Below, piece after piece: positions 1 to 8,548 of a DNA stretch of 54,754 nucleotides. Positions within the stretch are counted from its first letter, which is position 1; each line of letters starts with the position of its first letter. The position numbers were made by a program, and so were the translations under genes. The notes under the pieces are model-generated. The model was not told the DNA's origin. It ran no database searches and saw only the letters and a program-made list of their open reading frames with translations. The DNA is from Nocardioides jejuensis (GTDB taxonomy: Bacteria; Actinomycetota; Actinomycetes; Propionibacteriales; Nocardioidaceae), in contig NZ_SJZJ01000026.1 in assembly GCF_004337475.1 (NCBI RefSeq), positions 1 through 54,754 of the forward strand, read 5' to 3'.

Positions 1-19
1 AACTGTCAGATTGACAGTT
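1..19. promoter_or_regulatory. perfect palindrome at window edge, candidate operator
   Basis: Half-sites AACTGTCA (1-8) and TGACAGTT (12-19) are exact reverse complements around a 3-base spacer. This geometry is typical of TetR-type operators. It lies beyond the stop codon of the MerR gene, so it more likely serves a gene to the left of the window. It is too short and lacks a T-run for a terminator. The assignment is inference. Confidence 0.4.
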
Positions 20-39
20 TGGCCGCTACGGACGGTGGG

Positions 40-702
40 TCAGGCGGACGGGATCGTCGTGGCGCGCTGGCCGGGGACCCGGGTGCGCTGGCGCGTGACC
101 TGGTTCTCGATCGCGAGCTGGCGCAGCGCCGCGAGGAATGCGTCGTAGAGGGCCGTGCCTGCGGCGGCCACGAGCGCGCGCATGTGCGGGTCGGCCTCGA
201 TCACGGTGGAGACGTCGTTGCGGGCCACGTGGGACGCGGCCTCGGCGTAGACCCGCATGCGCTCGTCGGACGGCGCGACGCCGATGCCGTCGAGGGCGAG
301 CAGGGCCTGGGCGAGGGCGTCGAGGTGCGGCGAGTCTTCGCTGATGCTCCAGCCGACCTGCTCGACGAGCTCGCGGGCGCTGGACAGGTCGACGCGCGCG
401 CCGTCGATGTCGGCCGGCTCGGCGGTCGCGAGCGACAGCATCTCGATCGTGTCGAGCGGTGCTGCGTCGGGCGACGCCTGGGGAGCCGCGAGGGCCGCGA
501 GGACGCGCTGGATCTCGGCGTGGCTGAGCTTGCCGATCTCGAGCAGGGCGCGCACGAGGCGCAGGCGCTCGAGGTGGCTCTGGTCGTAGATCGCCTGAGT
601 CGCGCTGGTGGCCCGACCTGCGTGCAGGAGACCGGTGCGCAGGTAGAACTTCACGGTCCCGACCGGCAGATCCGCTGCCTGACTGAGCTGGCTGATGCGC
701 AT
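40..702 (-). CDS. MerR family transcriptional regulator
   Basis: A 220-residue protein whose first ~70 residues form a MerR-type winged helix-turn-helix: MRISQLSQAADLPVGTVKFY followed by a leucine-rich recognition and dimerisation helix. MerR proteins bind DNA as dimers and twist overlong promoter spacers. The C-terminal ~140 residues have no conserved metal-binding cysteines, so this is not a metal sensor; the effector is unknown. The ATG at 702 is preceded by a strong GGAGG ribosome site. A -10-like TAGACT lies on the minus strand at 741-736. It is divergent from cimA, but there is no evidence that it controls cimA. Confidence 0.85.
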   Translation of the reverse strand: MRISQLSQAADLPVGTVKFYLRTGLLHAGRATSATQAIYDQSHLERLRLVRALLEIGKLSHAEIQRVLAALAAPQASPDAAPLDTIEMLSLATAEPADIDGARVDLSSARELVEQVGWSISEDSPHLDALAQALLALDGIGVAPSDERMRVYAEAASHVARNDVSTVIEADPHMRALVAAAGTALYDAFLAALRQLAIENQVTRQRTRVPGQRATTIPSA

Positions 703-775
703 TGGTACTACTTCCTCCCTATTGCCCCCGCGCAGAGTCTACGTGGGCGCGAGCGGGTGCGCACACGAGACATGG

Positions 776-781
776 CACAAT
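776..781 (+). promoter_or_regulatory. candidate -10 box for leaderless cimA leader transcript
   Basis: CACAAT ends 6 nt before the ATG at 788. This matches the -10-to-start spacing seen at other apparently leaderless genes in the window. No clear TTGACA-type -35 is present. The promoter is inferred from spacing only. Confidence 0.4.
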
Positions 782-787
782 GAACGT

Positions 788-814
788 ATGCAGCGCCACA
801 TTGCCATTGGCTAG
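788..814 (+). CDS. putative leader peptide MQRHIAIG (attenuation)
   Basis: An 8-codon ORF (ATG 788, TAG 812) encodes MQRHIAIG. Both isoleucines use ATT, which is uncommon in this GC-rich genome where ATC dominates. They are split by a single alanine codon. It sits directly before a 7-bp hairpin and then a strong intrinsic terminator upstream of cimA, whose product feeds isoleucine synthesis. This is the classical layout for ribosome-mediated attenuation. There is no ribosome site; the -10-like box 6 nt upstream suggests leaderless translation. The peptide is too short to support by similarity, so the call rests on context. Confidence 0.5.
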   Translation: MQRHIAIG

Positions 815-840
815 CGCGTCAGCCGCCCCGGCCGACGCGC
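814..840 (+). promoter_or_regulatory. leader hairpin between leader peptide and attenuator
   Basis: GCGCGTC (814-820) and GACGCGC (834-840) are perfect complements. The loop can extend the stem by pairing GCC (822-824) with GGC (830-832). The stem begins inside the TAG stop codon of the leader peptide, so a ribosome finishing the peptide would cover its 5' arm. The exact antiterminator pairing is not resolved by eye. Confidence 0.45.
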
Positions 841-868
841 AAACCTCTCGTCCGCGAGGGGTTTTTTT
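841..868 (+). terminator. intrinsic terminator (attenuator) upstream of cimA
   Basis: A 10-bp stem pairs 841-850 with 855-864 (including one U-G) around the tetraloop TCCG. The arm runs into seven T residues at 862-868. It lies 51 bases before the cimA start with no preceding full-length gene on this strand, so it must act on the cimA leader transcript. Confidence 0.75.
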
Positions 869-919
869 GTTGCTGCACCAGATCGAGCGACACCGAACAA
901 CTCACAAGGGTGGGTACCC

Positions 920-2524
920 ATGGACCTGCAGGGCGCGTTCCACGTCTACGACACCACGCTGCGTGACGGCATGCAGCAGGAGGGGCTCAACCCCACCGTC
1001 GCGGACAAGCTCGCCATTGCGCGCCAGCTCGACGAGCTCGGTGTCGGGTTCATCGAGGGCGGCTGGCCGGGTGCCAACCCCAAGGACACCGAGTTCTTCC
1101 GCCGCGCGGCCACCGAGCTGGACCTCAAGCACGCGAAGCTCGCGGCATTCGGAGCGACCCGACGTGCCGGCGTACGCGCGGCGGACGACCCGCTCGTGGC
1201 GGCCCTGCGCGACTCGGGCGCACCGGTCGTCACGCTCGTCGCCAAGTCCCACGACCGTCACGTCGAGCTCGCCCTGCGCACCACGCTCGAGGAGAACCTG
1301 GCGATGGTGCGCGACACCGTTTCCCACCTCCGCGAGAACGGCCAGACCGTCTTCCTCGACGCCGAGCACTTCTTCGACGGCTACCGCGCGAACCGGGCCT
1401 ACGCCCTCGAGGTGCTGCGTACGGCGTTCGAGGCGGGTGCCGAGGTGGCCGCGCTCTGTGACACCAACGGCGGCATGCTCCCGGCGTGGGTCTCCGACGT
1501 CGTCCTCGACGTGCAGACCTCGACCGGCGGCCGCGTCGGCATCCACTGCCACAACGACACCGGCACGGCGGTCGCCAACACCCTCGCTGCGGTCGACGCC
1601 GGCGCCACGCACGTCCAGGGCACCATCAACGGCTACGGCGAGCGCACCGGCAACGCCGACCTGATCTCGGTCGTAGCCAACCTCGAGCTCAAGCTCGACC
1701 GCCGCGTGCTTCCGCAGGGACTGCTGCGCGAGGCCACCCGGATCGCCCACGGCATCGCCGAGGTCACCAACGTCCCGCCCGCGTCCCGCCAGCCGTACGT
1801 CGGCTCGTCGGCGTTCGCGCACAAGGCGGGACTGCACGCGAGCGCGATCAAGGTCGACCCGATGCTCTACCAGCACATGGACCCGATGGGCGTCGGCAAC
1901 GACATGCGCCTGCTCGTCTCCGACATGGCCGGGCGCGCGTCGATCGAGCTCAAGGGCAAGGAGCTCGGCTTCGACCTCTCCGAGGACAAGGAGCTCGCCA
2001 CGGCCATCACGCACCGCGTGAAGGAGCTGGAGTCGCAGGGCTTCAGCTTCGAGGCGGCCGATGCCTCGTTCGAGCTGCTGCTGGCCGAGATGGTCGAGGG
2101 GGAGCGTCCGGCGTTCTTCGAGATCGAGTCGTGGCGCGTCGTCACCGAGACGGTCCCGCAGACCGGCACGGCGGGTGGCCGGGCCGGCGAGGCGGTCTGC
2201 GAGGCGATCGTGAAGCTGCACGCGCAGGGGGAGCGGTTCGTCCTCGTGGGCGAGGGCAACGGCCCGGTCAACGCGCTCGACCACGCGCTGCGCCAGGCGA
2301 TCGGCCGGGCGTACCCCGAGGTCGCGAAGTTCGAGCTGATCGACTTCAAGGTCCGCATCCTCGACCAGGGCCACGGCACCGACGCCATCACGCGCGTCCT
2401 GATCGAGACCACCGACGGGGCGATCTCGTGGGTGACGGTCGGTGTCGGCGCCAACATCATCGAGGCCTCCTGGCAGGCGCTCGTCGACAGCGTCACCTAC
2501 GGCCTGCGCAAGCACCAGGCCTGA
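920..2524 (+). CDS. cimA: citramalate synthase
   Basis: This 534-residue enzyme condenses pyruvate with acetyl-CoA to (R)-citramalate, the threonine-independent entry to isoleucine; the product is then processed by the leucine-type isomerase LeuCD. Visible: the N-terminal TIM barrel with the DTTLRDGMQQ active-site strand (residues 11-20), the metal-binding HCHND motif near residues 208-212, and a C-terminal region (about 400-534) matching the LeuA-type allosteric domain. The length and the GGWPGANPKDTEFF motif fit the citramalate branch better than LeuA or homocitrate synthase. ATG 920 follows a GGGTGGG purine stretch. Upstream lies a probable isoleucine attenuator. Substrate is assigned from the family, not proven. 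Confidence 0.88.
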   Translation: MDLQGAFHVYDTTLRDGMQQEGLNPTVADKLAIARQLDELGVGFIEGGWPGANPKDTEFFRRAATELDLKHAKLAAFGATRRAGVRAADDPLVAALRDSGAPVVTLVAKSHDRHVELALRTTLEENLAMVRDTVSHLRENGQTVFLDAEHFFDGYRANRAYALEVLRTAFEAGAEVAALCDTNGGMLPAWVSDVVLDVQTSTGGRVGIHCHNDTGTAVANTLAAVDAGATHVQGTINGYGERTGNADLISVVANLELKLDRRVLPQGLLREATRIAHGIAEVTNVPPASRQPYVGSSAFAHKAGLHASAIKVDPMLYQHMDPMGVGNDMRLLVSDMAGRASIELKGKELGFDLSEDKELATAITHRVKELESQGFSFEAADASFELLLAEMVEGERPAFFEIESWRVVTETVPQTGTAGGRAGEAVCEAIVKLHAQGERFVLVGEGNGPVNALDHALRQAIGRAYPEVAKFELIDFKVRILDQGHGTDAITRVLIETTDGAISWVTVGVGANIIEASWQALVDSVTYGLRKHQA

Positions 2525-2630
2525 ACCACCCGGCGTGTGACCCAGATCTCATCGGGTCGGGAATGCGTACGCCGGAATCATGGTTGACGCGTCATACACC
2601 TGCTTGACCCCCCCACTTCAGGAGACTCCC

Positions 2631-3158
2631 GTGACCAAGGTCCTCGCCCTCGTCGGCTCGCTGCGTGCCGACTCCGTCAACCGCAAGCTCATCGAGGCCG
2701 TCCAGGCGCAGGCCCCGGAGGGCGTGACCATCGAGATCGCCCAGGGCCTCGGCGAGATCCCGTTCTACAACGAGGACATCGACGGCGACGCGGCCCCCGC
2801 TGCCGCCACCGCCCTGCGCGAGCAGGTCGCTGCGGCCGACCGCCTCCTCTTCGTCGTCCCGGAGTACAACGGCTCCACCCCGGCCGTCGTCGCCAACGCG
2901 ATCGACTGGGCCTCGCGCCCGTTCGGCGCCGGTTCCATCAAGGACAAGCCGACCGCCGTCGTCGGCACCGCTGTCGGCCAGTACGGCGGCCAGTGGGCGC
3001 ACCAGGACACCCGCAAGTCGGCCGGTGTCGCCGGTGCCAAGCTCGTCGAGGACATCGAGCTCTCGCACGCCTACGCGTGGGGCACCGACCCGTCGCAGGA
3101 CGCCGAGATCGTCGCGAAGTTCACCGACGCCGTCGCGAAGCTCGCCGCCGCGAACTGA
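2631..3158 (+). CDS. NADPH-dependent FMN reductase family protein
   Basis: A 175-residue flavodoxin-like protein. It has the N-terminal phosphate-binding loop GSLRADSVNRK, the PEYNGSTPAVVANAIDWASR motif, and the GxxGG stretch (GQYGGQWAH) typical of NAD(P)H:FMN or quinone reductases. Such enzymes transfer two electrons to FMN or quinones in the cytoplasm. The GTG at 2631 is chosen over an in-frame start at 2580 because GGAG (2621-2624) sits at good spacing and conservation begins right after it. It is monocistronic; it converges on bioD. Confidence 0.85.
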   Translation: MTKVLALVGSLRADSVNRKLIEAVQAQAPEGVTIEIAQGLGEIPFYNEDIDGDAAPAAATALREQVAAADRLLFVVPEYNGSTPAVVANAIDWASRPFGAGSIKDKPTAVVGTAVGQYGGQWAHQDTRKSAGVAGAKLVEDIELSHAYAWGTDPSQDAEIVAKFTDAVAKLAAAN

Positions 3159-3166
3159 ACCGCGTC

Positions 3167-3191
3167 CCTCCCCGCTGCGTAGCGGTGGAGG
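3167..3191. terminator. hairpin between FMN reductase gene and bioD (convergent)
   Basis: Arms 3167-3176 and 3181-3191 pair around loop GCGT with one bulged T. The hairpin abuts the bioD stop codon at 3192. There is no T-run, so termination efficiency is uncertain. Confidence 0.45.
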
Positions 3192-3860
3192 TCAGCAGAA
3201 CCAGGTGGGAGCCTGGGCCCGGAACTCCTCCGGGTCCAGGCTTCCTGCGTTCTCGGGGAGCACCGCAGCCACCGGTACGCCGGTCACGCGCGGCAGTTCG
3301 GTCCGGTTCAGGGCCTCTGCCTGGTCGGGGTCCGCGGGCCAGCTGCCGATGACGAGGCCGGCCGGCTCGATGCCGGCGTGACGCAGCGCCCGGACGGTGA
3401 GCTCGGTGTGGTTGAGCGTGCCCAGACCGGCGCGGGTGACGACGTACACGGAGACGGGCTCGCGCTTGGCGAGGTTCGTCGCGAGGTCGAGCAGGGTGCC
3501 GCCGTCGGTGTCGAGGCGGACCAGCAGGCCTCCGGCGCCCTCGACGACCACGGTCGCGTGGTCGGTGAGCAGGTGACGGACCGCTGTGGCGTGGTCGGCA
3601 ACGGTCGGGATGGTGACCTCGCGCAGCCGCGCGGCGGTGTCGGGCGCGAGCGGGTCGACGAGCTCGACGAACTGCTCGACCGGGGACCCGGAGAGGCGGG
3701 CGACGACGTCGACGTCCCGCTCCTCGCCGTTGCCGGGTGCGATCCCGGTCTGCGCAGGCTTGATGACGAGTGGCTGTCCGAGGTGGACGGCCAGGGCCGC
3801 CGTGGCGATGGTCTTGCCGACGCCGGTGTCGGTGCCGGTGACGATGACGATCCTGCTCAT
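3192..3860 (-). CDS. bioD: dethiobiotin synthetase
   Basis: The 222-residue ATP-dependent carboxylase closes the ureido ring of 7,8-diaminopelargonate to give dethiobiotin. The P-loop GTDTGVGKT is at residues 9-17, followed by the substrate lysine in VIKPAQTG and the EGAGGLLV motif. Its ATG overlaps the bioF stop by four bases (ATGA, 3857-3860), so it is translationally coupled. It is the last gene of bioBAFD, followed by a convergent hairpin. Confidence 0.95.
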   Translation of the reverse strand: MSRIVIVTGTDTGVGKTIATAALAVHLGQPLVIKPAQTGIAPGNGEERDVDVVARLSGSPVEQFVELVDPLAPDTAARLREVTIPTVADHATAVRHLLTDHATVVVEGAGGLLVRLDTDGGTLLDLATNLAKREPVSVYVVTRAGLGTLNHTELTVRALRHAGIEPAGLVIGSWPADPDQAEALNRTELPRVTGVPVAAVLPENAGSLDPEEFRAQAPTWFC

Positions 3861-4984
3861 CGGTGCTCCTCGCAGACGCGCGCCAGCAGGTCGCAGGCGT
3901 GCTTCCAGTCTGCTCCGTCGACGCCGGCGTTGGTGGTGATCCGCAGCCGGCTGATGCCGTCCGGCACGGACGGCGGCCGGAAGCAGGCGACGCGGACTCC
4001 GCCCGCGAGGCAGGCTGCCTGGGCGGCGAGCGCGGCGTGGGGCGACGGCATCGGCACCGAGAGCACCGCTCCCGCAGGCGCCTCGACGCCGAGCAGGTCG
4101 GCCAGGCCGGTGACGCGGGTGCGGATCACGGTGGGCAGGTCGTGGTGGGCGCGCAGGTGCCGCAACGACGCGAGTGCGCCTGCGGCGGACGCCGGTGCCA
4201 GACCGGTGTCGAAGATGAACGGACGCGCGGCGTTGACCAGGTGCTCACGGAAGCTCGCCGGCCCGAGGAGTACGCCGCCCTGGGCGCCCAGCGCCTTGGA
4301 GAGCGTCACGGTGACGACGACGTTCGGATGGCCGGCGAGCCCGGCTGCGTGGACGAGTCCGCGGCCGCCGTCACCCACGACGCCGACGCCGTGGGCCTCG
4401 TCGACGACCAGCAGCGCGCCGTGGTCGGCGCAGAGGTCGGCGAGCTCGCGCAGGGGAGCGGCGTCACCGAGCACGGAGTAGATCGACTCGACCAGGACGA
4501 GGGTGCGCCGGCCGGGGTTGGCCGCCAGGATGCGCGCGACGTCGGCCGCGTCGTTGTGCGCTGCGACCGCGACCTCCGCGCGGCTCAGGCGGGCGGCGTC
4601 GATAAGCGAGGCGTGCACGTGGGCATCGGAGACGATCAGGTCGCCCTTGCCGACAAGGGCTGCGACCACGGAGAGGTTGGCGTGATAGCCGGTCGAGAAG
4701 GCCAGCGCAGCAGGCCACCCGGTGAACTCCGCGAGCTCCTCCTCGAGCTGCTGGTGCACCTCGAGCGTGCCCGTCACGAGTCGCGAGGCACCGGATCCAG
4801 CGCCCCAGGTCAGCGCGGCATCAGCCGCGGCGCGGCGTACGTCGGGGTGGGTCGAGAGGCCGAGGTAGTCGTTGCCGGCGAGGTCGATCACCGGGTCGTC
4901 AGCACCGCGCGGCTTCAGGATGCGCCGGAGCCCGGCAGCCTCCCGCTCGGCGACGCGCTCGGCGAACCACTGCTCCCAGTTCAC
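3857..4984 (-). CDS. bioF: 8-amino-7-oxononanoate synthase
   Basis: The 375-residue PLP enzyme of the alpha-oxoamine synthase family condenses pimeloyl-ACP or -CoA with alanine. It shows the [12 protein letters not shown] motif, the DEAHGVGV strand and the PLP lysine in [11 protein letters not shown]. The start is taken as GTG 4984 (VNWEQWF). This overlaps the bioA stop as GTGA; the reading frame continues upstream but conservation does not. Confidence 0.93.
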   Translation of the reverse strand: MNWEQWFAERVAEREAAGLRRILKPRGADDPVIDLAGNDYLGLSTHPDVRRAAADAALTWGAGSGASRLVTGTLEVHQQLEEELAEFTGWPAALAFSTGYHANLSVVAALVGKGDLIVSDAHVHASLIDAARLSRAEVAVAAHNDAADVARILAANPGRRTLVLVESIYSVLGDAAPLRELADLCADHGALLVVDEAHGVGVVGDGGRGLVHAAGLAGHPNVVVTVTLSKALGAQGGVLLGPASFREHLVNAARPFIFDTGLAPASAAGALASLRHLRAHHDLPTVIRTRVTGLADLLGVEAPAGAVLSVPMPSPHAALAAQAACLAGGVRVACFRPPSVPDGISRLRITTNAGVDGADWKHACDLLARVCEEHR

Positions 4985-6348
4985 GACGTCGCCTCCACGG
5001 ACGCTCGGGTGGCGGCATGGATGGCCGCGACGATCGTGTCGACCTCGTTGTCGGTGCACACGTACGGCGGCATCGTGTAGATCAGGTCGTTGAACGGCCG
5101 CAGCCAGGCACCGGCGGCGATCGCGGCATCGGTCGCGGCGGGCACGTCGACCCGCTGCTCGAGCTGGACGATGCCGACGGCACCGATCGTGCGGACGTCC
5201 TTGACGCCGGGGAGATCACGGAGCGGCGCGAGGCCGGTCTGGAGCCGCGTGCCGATACGGGCCACGGTGGACGTCCAGTCGGATCGGGTCAGGACACGGA
5301 GCGACTCGAGCGCGACGGCGCAGGCCAGCGGGTTGCCCATGAACGTCGGCCCGTGCATGAGGACGCCGGACTCCGAGGCAGAGATGCCACGGGCGACGCG
5401 GTCGGTGGTGACGACCGCGGCCAGCGTCATGTAGCCGCCGGTCAGCGCCTTGCCGAGGCACAGCACATCGGGCGTCACGATCTCGGAGACGAAGAGGTGG
5501 CCGGTGCGACCGAAGCCCGTCGCGATCTCGTCGAAGACGAGCAGCAGACCGAGGTCGTCGGCGACCTCGCGCATCACCTGCAGGCACGCGGGCGGGTAGG
5601 GCCACATGCCGCCAGCGCCCTGCAGCAGCGGCTCGACGATGATGCCCGCGAGCTCGTGCGCGTGCCCCTCGGCAGTCGCCCGGAACGCAGCCGCCCAGGT
5701 GTCGATCTCGCCCGCGCTCGCGTCGTCGACGTCGGTCGCTTCGCTCCCCGTCCGCTGCGCGAGACGCGGAGGACGGGGTGCGAAGACGTGCTCGGGGAGG
5801 AGGCCGCGCCACATGCTGTGCATGCCGCCATCGGGGTCGGTCACGGACATCGGGTGGAACGTGTCGCCGTGGTAGCCGCCGCGCACCGTCAGGAAGCGTC
5901 GCCGCTCCGGCTGCCCGGCACCGCGCTGGTACTGCAGGACCATCTTCAGCGCCACCTCGACGGCGACGGAGCCGGAGTCGGCGAGGAAGACCTTGTCGAG
6001 GCCCTCCGGGGTGAGCTCGACGAGAGCGCGACCGAGCGTGACCGCGGGAGAGTGCGTGAGCCCGCCGAACATGACGTGGCTGAACCGGTCGACCTGGTCC
6101 TTCACTGCCTGGTCGAGGCGCGGGTGGCGGTAGCCGTGGATGGCCGACCACCACGAGCTCATGCCGTCGACGACGTTGACCGCGTCGGCCGGGGCCCCGG
6201 TCTCCGAGAGCCAGAGCCGTGCCCCGGACGCGCCGACGACGGCCCGGACAGGTGCCGGGTCCGTCATCGACGTGTAGGGGTGCCAGAGGTGCTCGCGGTC
6301 GAACGCGAGCAGGTCCTCAGCACTCCCCGGGGCAGATGGGCTGGTCAT
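4981..6348 (-). CDS. bioA: adenosylmethionine-8-amino-7-oxononanoate aminotransferase
   Basis: The 455-residue class III PLP aminotransferase converts 7-keto-8-aminopelargonate to the diamine, using S-adenosylmethionine as amino donor. Diagnostic stretches are HLWHPYTSM near the N-terminus, [28 protein letters not shown], and the PLP lysine in [10 protein letters not shown]. The WHPYTSM and SWW signatures separate BioA from ornithine-type aminotransferases. It starts 30 bases after the bioB stop, with GAGGG as ribosome site. A short charged insert near residues 195-217 is not obviously conserved. Confidence 0.95.
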   Translation of the reverse strand: MTSPSAPGSAEDLLAFDREHLWHPYTSMTDPAPVRAVVGASGARLWLSETGAPADAVNVVDGMSSWWSAIHGYRHPRLDQAVKDQVDRFSHVMFGGLTHSPAVTLGRALVELTPEGLDKVFLADSGSVAVEVALKMVLQYQRGAGQPERRRFLTVRGGYHGDTFHPMSVTDPDGGMHSMWRGLLPEHVFAPRPPRLAQRTGSEATDVDDASAGEIDTWAAAFRATAEGHAHELAGIIVEPLLQGAGGMWPYPPACLQVMREVADDLGLLLVFDEIATGFGRTGHLFVSEIVTPDVLCLGKALTGGYMTLAAVVTTDRVARGISASESGVLMHGPTFMGNPLACAVALESLRVLTRSDWTSTVARIGTRLQTGLAPLRDLPGVKDVRTIGAVGIVQLEQRVDVPAATDAAIAAGAWLRPFNDLIYTMPPYVCTDNEVDTIVAAIHAATRASVEATS

Positions 6349-6378
6349 GGCAGTCGCCCTCGTCGTACGACGCGGGGC

Positions 6379-7584
6379 TCAGGCGTTCGCCGGGACCTCG
6401 GTGCCCGCACCGCGGCGACGGATCACCGGCTTGTTGCTGGCCTCCGCGGCCTTGTCGGCAGGGGAGAGGGCCGTGCAGCCGCCGCAGCCGTCGCCGCAGG
6501 CCGAGCCGGCCGACGAACCACACGGGGTGGTGGCCGGAGCGTGCGAGTGGCCGCCGCGCGGGGCGTTGAAGACCTCGTCGAAGGTGCCGTCGTTGAAGGC
6601 GTTCTCCTGGCCGAGGATGACGAAGCCGTTGTCTCGGATCATCTCGAGGTCGGAGCGGGCGTCCTGACCCTCGGAGGTCAGGTAGTCGCCGAGGAAGATC
6701 GAGTTGGCGACGTGCAGCGCCTGGCCCTGCAGCGAGCGCAGGTGCATCTCGCGGCCGCCGGCGATGCGGATCTCCTTGTCCGGGCAGACGAAGCGCGCCA
6801 TCGCGAGGATCTTCAGGCAGCGCTGCGGCGAGAGCTCCCAGGTGTTCTCGTACGGCGTGCCGTCGAACGGCATCAGGAAGTTGACCGGGATCGAGTCGGA
6901 CTCGAGCGCCTTGAGCGCGAAGAGCGCCTCGACCAGCTGCTCGTCGGTCTCGCCGAGACCGGCGATCAGGCCGGAGCAGGGGGAGAGGCCGGCGGACTTG
7001 GCCTTGCCGATGGTGTCGACGCGGTCCTCGTAGGTGTGCGTCTGGACGATGTTGTCGTGGTTCGACTCGGCGGTGTTGATGTTGTGGTTGTACGCGTCGA
7101 CACCGGCCGCCTTGAGGCGCTCGGCCTGGCCGTCCTTGAGCAGGCCGAGGCAGGCGCAGACCTCGACGCCCTCGTACTCGTCCTTGAGGGCCTCGGTCAT
7201 CTCGACGACCTTGTCGATGTCCTTGTTGGACGGGCCGCGGCCGGAGGAGACCATGCACACGCGGGAGGCGCCGCCCTTGAGGCCGGCGCCGGCCTGCGCC
7301 ATCACGGTGTCGGTCGACAGGTAGGAGTACTTGAGGATGTCGGCCTCGGAGCCACGCGCCTGGCTGCAGTAGTTGCAGTTCTCCGGACACAGGCCGGACT
7401 TCAGGTTGACCAGGTAGTTGACCTTGACCGTGTTGGCGAAGTGCTCGCGGCGCAGCTTGCCGGCCGCGGCAACGACGAACATGAGGTCCGCGTCGGGAGC
7501 CTGCAGGACCGCGAGGGCGTCGGCCTCGGTCGCGGGGGTGCCGGAGAGGACCTTCTCGGCGATCTGGTCGTACTGCATGCTCAT
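6379..7584 (-). CDS. bioB: biotin synthase with Cys-rich C-terminal tail
   Basis: A 401-residue radical-SAM enzyme inserting sulfur into dethiobiotin. The radical-SAM cluster motif CPENCNYC is present. All four ligands of the sacrificial [2Fe-2S] cluster are recognisable: [20 protein letters not shown], and the arginine in IRIAGGRE. It is therefore an aerobic-type (type I) BioB. Past the usual end there is a ~59-residue tail with a histidine patch and a cysteine cluster, [16 protein letters not shown]. It is the first gene of bioBAFD. The ATG at 7584 has GAGGAG upstream; a second in-frame ATG two codons later is possible. BioQ probably represses it via the palindrome at 7639-7657. Confidence 0.95.
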   Translation of the reverse strand: MSMQYDQIAEKVLSGTPATEADALAVLQAPDADLMFVVAAAGKLRREHFANTVKVNYLVNLKSGLCPENCNYCSQARGSEADILKYSYLSTDTVMAQAGAGLKGGASRVCMVSSGRGPSNKDIDKVVEMTEALKDEYEGVEVCACLGLLKDGQAERLKAAGVDAYNHNINTAESNHDNIVQTHTYEDRVDTIGKAKSAGLSPCSGLIAGLGETDEQLVEALFALKALESDSIPVNFLMPFDGTPYENTWELSPQRCLKILAMARFVCPDKEIRIAGGREMHLRSLQGQALHVANSIFLGDYLTSEGQDARSDLEMIRDNGFVILGQENAFNDGTFDEVFNAPRGGHSHAPATTPCGSSAGSACGDGCGGCTALSPADKAAEASNKPVIRRRGAGTEVPANA

Positions 7585-7638
7585 CGGGGCTCCTCGGTGC
7601 GGCCTGGCCGCTGGGGTCGTGGCGCCCGCGTCCGGGTC

Positions 7639-7657
7639 ACCTGAACGGTGTTCAGGT
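7639..7657. promoter_or_regulatory. BioQ-type operator between bioB and bioQ
   Basis: ACCTGAAC (7639-7646) and GTTCAGGT (7650-7657) are perfect 8-bp inverted half-sites around GGT. The core TGAAC-N3-GTT resembles the BioQ box reported for Corynebacterium and Mycobacterium (established knowledge, from memory). The site touches the -10 TAGGGT (7658-7663) of bioQ and overlaps a minus-strand TAACCT (7658-7653) that could be the bioB -10. One bound dimer could therefore block both genes. Confidence 0.8.
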
Positions 7658-7663
7658 TAGGGT
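7658..7663 (+). promoter_or_regulatory. -10 box TAGGGT of bioQ
   Basis: TAGGGT matches the actinobacterial TANNNT -10. It ends exactly 7 nt before GTG 7671, placing the transcription start at or next to the start codon (leaderless). A GTG at 7662 lies inside this box and cannot be the start on that transcript. Confidence 0.55.
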
Positions 7664-7670
7664 GTGTGCC

Positions 7671-8258
7671 GTGGCTTCGCCAACTCTTCCCGCTTCTGCT
7701 CCGGATCGCGGGCGCTACCGCCGGGCCGACGTCGTCGGTCGCGCGATCGCGCTCCTCGACGAGGTCGGTCTCGATGGCCTGTCCATGCGGCGCCTGGCCG
7801 GGGACCTCGGCGTGCAGCCGAGCGCGCTCTACCACCATGTCTCGTCGCGGCAGGAGCTGCTGGGCGCGGTTGCGGACGAGATGCTCGCGCGCGGTCGGCG
7901 TTCGACCGAGGTGCTGGGGTGGCAGGACGAGCTCCGCCTCGCCTGCGTCGAGCTGCGCGACACGATGCTGCGGCACCGCGACGGTGCGGCCGTGCTGGCC
8001 GCCGCCCGGGCCCAGGGGGTCGGCGGCACGGAGCCGGTGAGCCGGATGGCTGCGGTGCTGGCCTTCAACGGCGCCGACGCCGAGCTCGCGCGGGTCGGTG
8101 CGCAGACCCTGTTCCACTTCGTCTTCGGACACGTCGCCGACCGTCAGGCAGCCGGTGTCGCGGGAGAGTCCGGCGACGCAGATTTCGCCGTCGGGCTCGC
8201 CATCGTCCTGCGTGGACTTGAGACAAGGCTTGGGCCGAAGGCCGCTGACAAGTCATAG
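7671..8258 (+). CDS. bioQ: TetR family regulator of biotin genes (BioQ-like)
   Basis: A 195-residue TetR repressor. The helix-turn-helix (about residues 20-65) contains GLSMRRLAGDLGVQPSALYHH, followed by a variable ligand-binding domain. TetR proteins bind palindromes as dimers and release on ligand binding. Divergence from bioBAFD and the shared perfect palindrome in the 86-bp gap support a BioQ role. In related actinobacteria BioQ represses the biotin genes, usually together with BirA-made signals. GTG 7671 is chosen because a TAGGGT box lies 7 nt upstream. The stop TAG overlaps the GTG of the next gene. Confidence 0.8.
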   Translation: MASPTLPASAPDRGRYRRADVVGRAIALLDEVGLDGLSMRRLAGDLGVQPSALYHHVSSRQELLGAVADEMLARGRRSTEVLGWQDELRLACVELRDTMLRHRDGAAVLAAARAQGVGGTEPVSRMAAVLAFNGADAELARVGAQTLFHFVFGHVADRQAAGVAGESGDADFAVGLAIVLRGLETRLGPKAADKS

Positions 8259-8536
8259 TGACCTCCATGCGTCGTCTCTCGGTCCTCCTGGTCCCCGCCG
8301 CGCTGCTCTTCGCGGCCTGCGGCGGAGGCACTGCTGAGCCTGCGCCGTCGGCCCTGCCGACCACGACGAAGCAGTTCGTCCAGCAGGTCTGGGACGGCTG
8401 GACCGACGCGGACCACGCCTCGACCTGCCACGACTACAAGGTCGACCCCGACCGCACCGTCACGCACCTCTTCCCGGACAGCTCCGGCATCCCCGTGTCC
8501 GACGTGAAGGACCTGCTCACCCGCTCCTGCAAGTGA
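8258..8536 (+). CDS. small secreted lipoprotein, unknown function
   Basis: A 92-residue protein (GTG 8258, or ATG 8267). It has a signal peptide ending in the lipobox LFAAC, so it is predicted to be lipidated on a cysteine near residue 20 and anchored outside the membrane. The mature part (~70 residues) has two further cysteines (STCHDY and RSCK-end) that could form a disulfide. No family recognised. It overlaps the bioQ stop by one base (TAGTG), suggesting co-transcription, but a biotin role is unsupported. Confidence 0.7.
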   Translation: MTSMRRLSVLLVPAALLFAACGGGTAEPAPSALPTTTKQFVQQVWDGWTDADHASTCHDYKVDPDRTVTHLFPDSSGIPVSDVKDLLTRSCK

Positions 8537-8548
8537 GCAGGGTCGCGG

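Noticed and set aside
902..2515. Minus-strand open frame opposite cimA
   Set aside because: Shadow of a complete citramalate synthase gene.
7662..7670. Upstream GTG as start of bioQ
   Set aside because: It lies within the TAGGGT -10 box; GTG 7671 at 7-nt spacing fits better.
3192..8258. Biotin cluster as a horizontally acquired island
   Set aside because: Base composition and start-codon style match the surroundings, with no integrase, tRNA junction or repeats at its ends.
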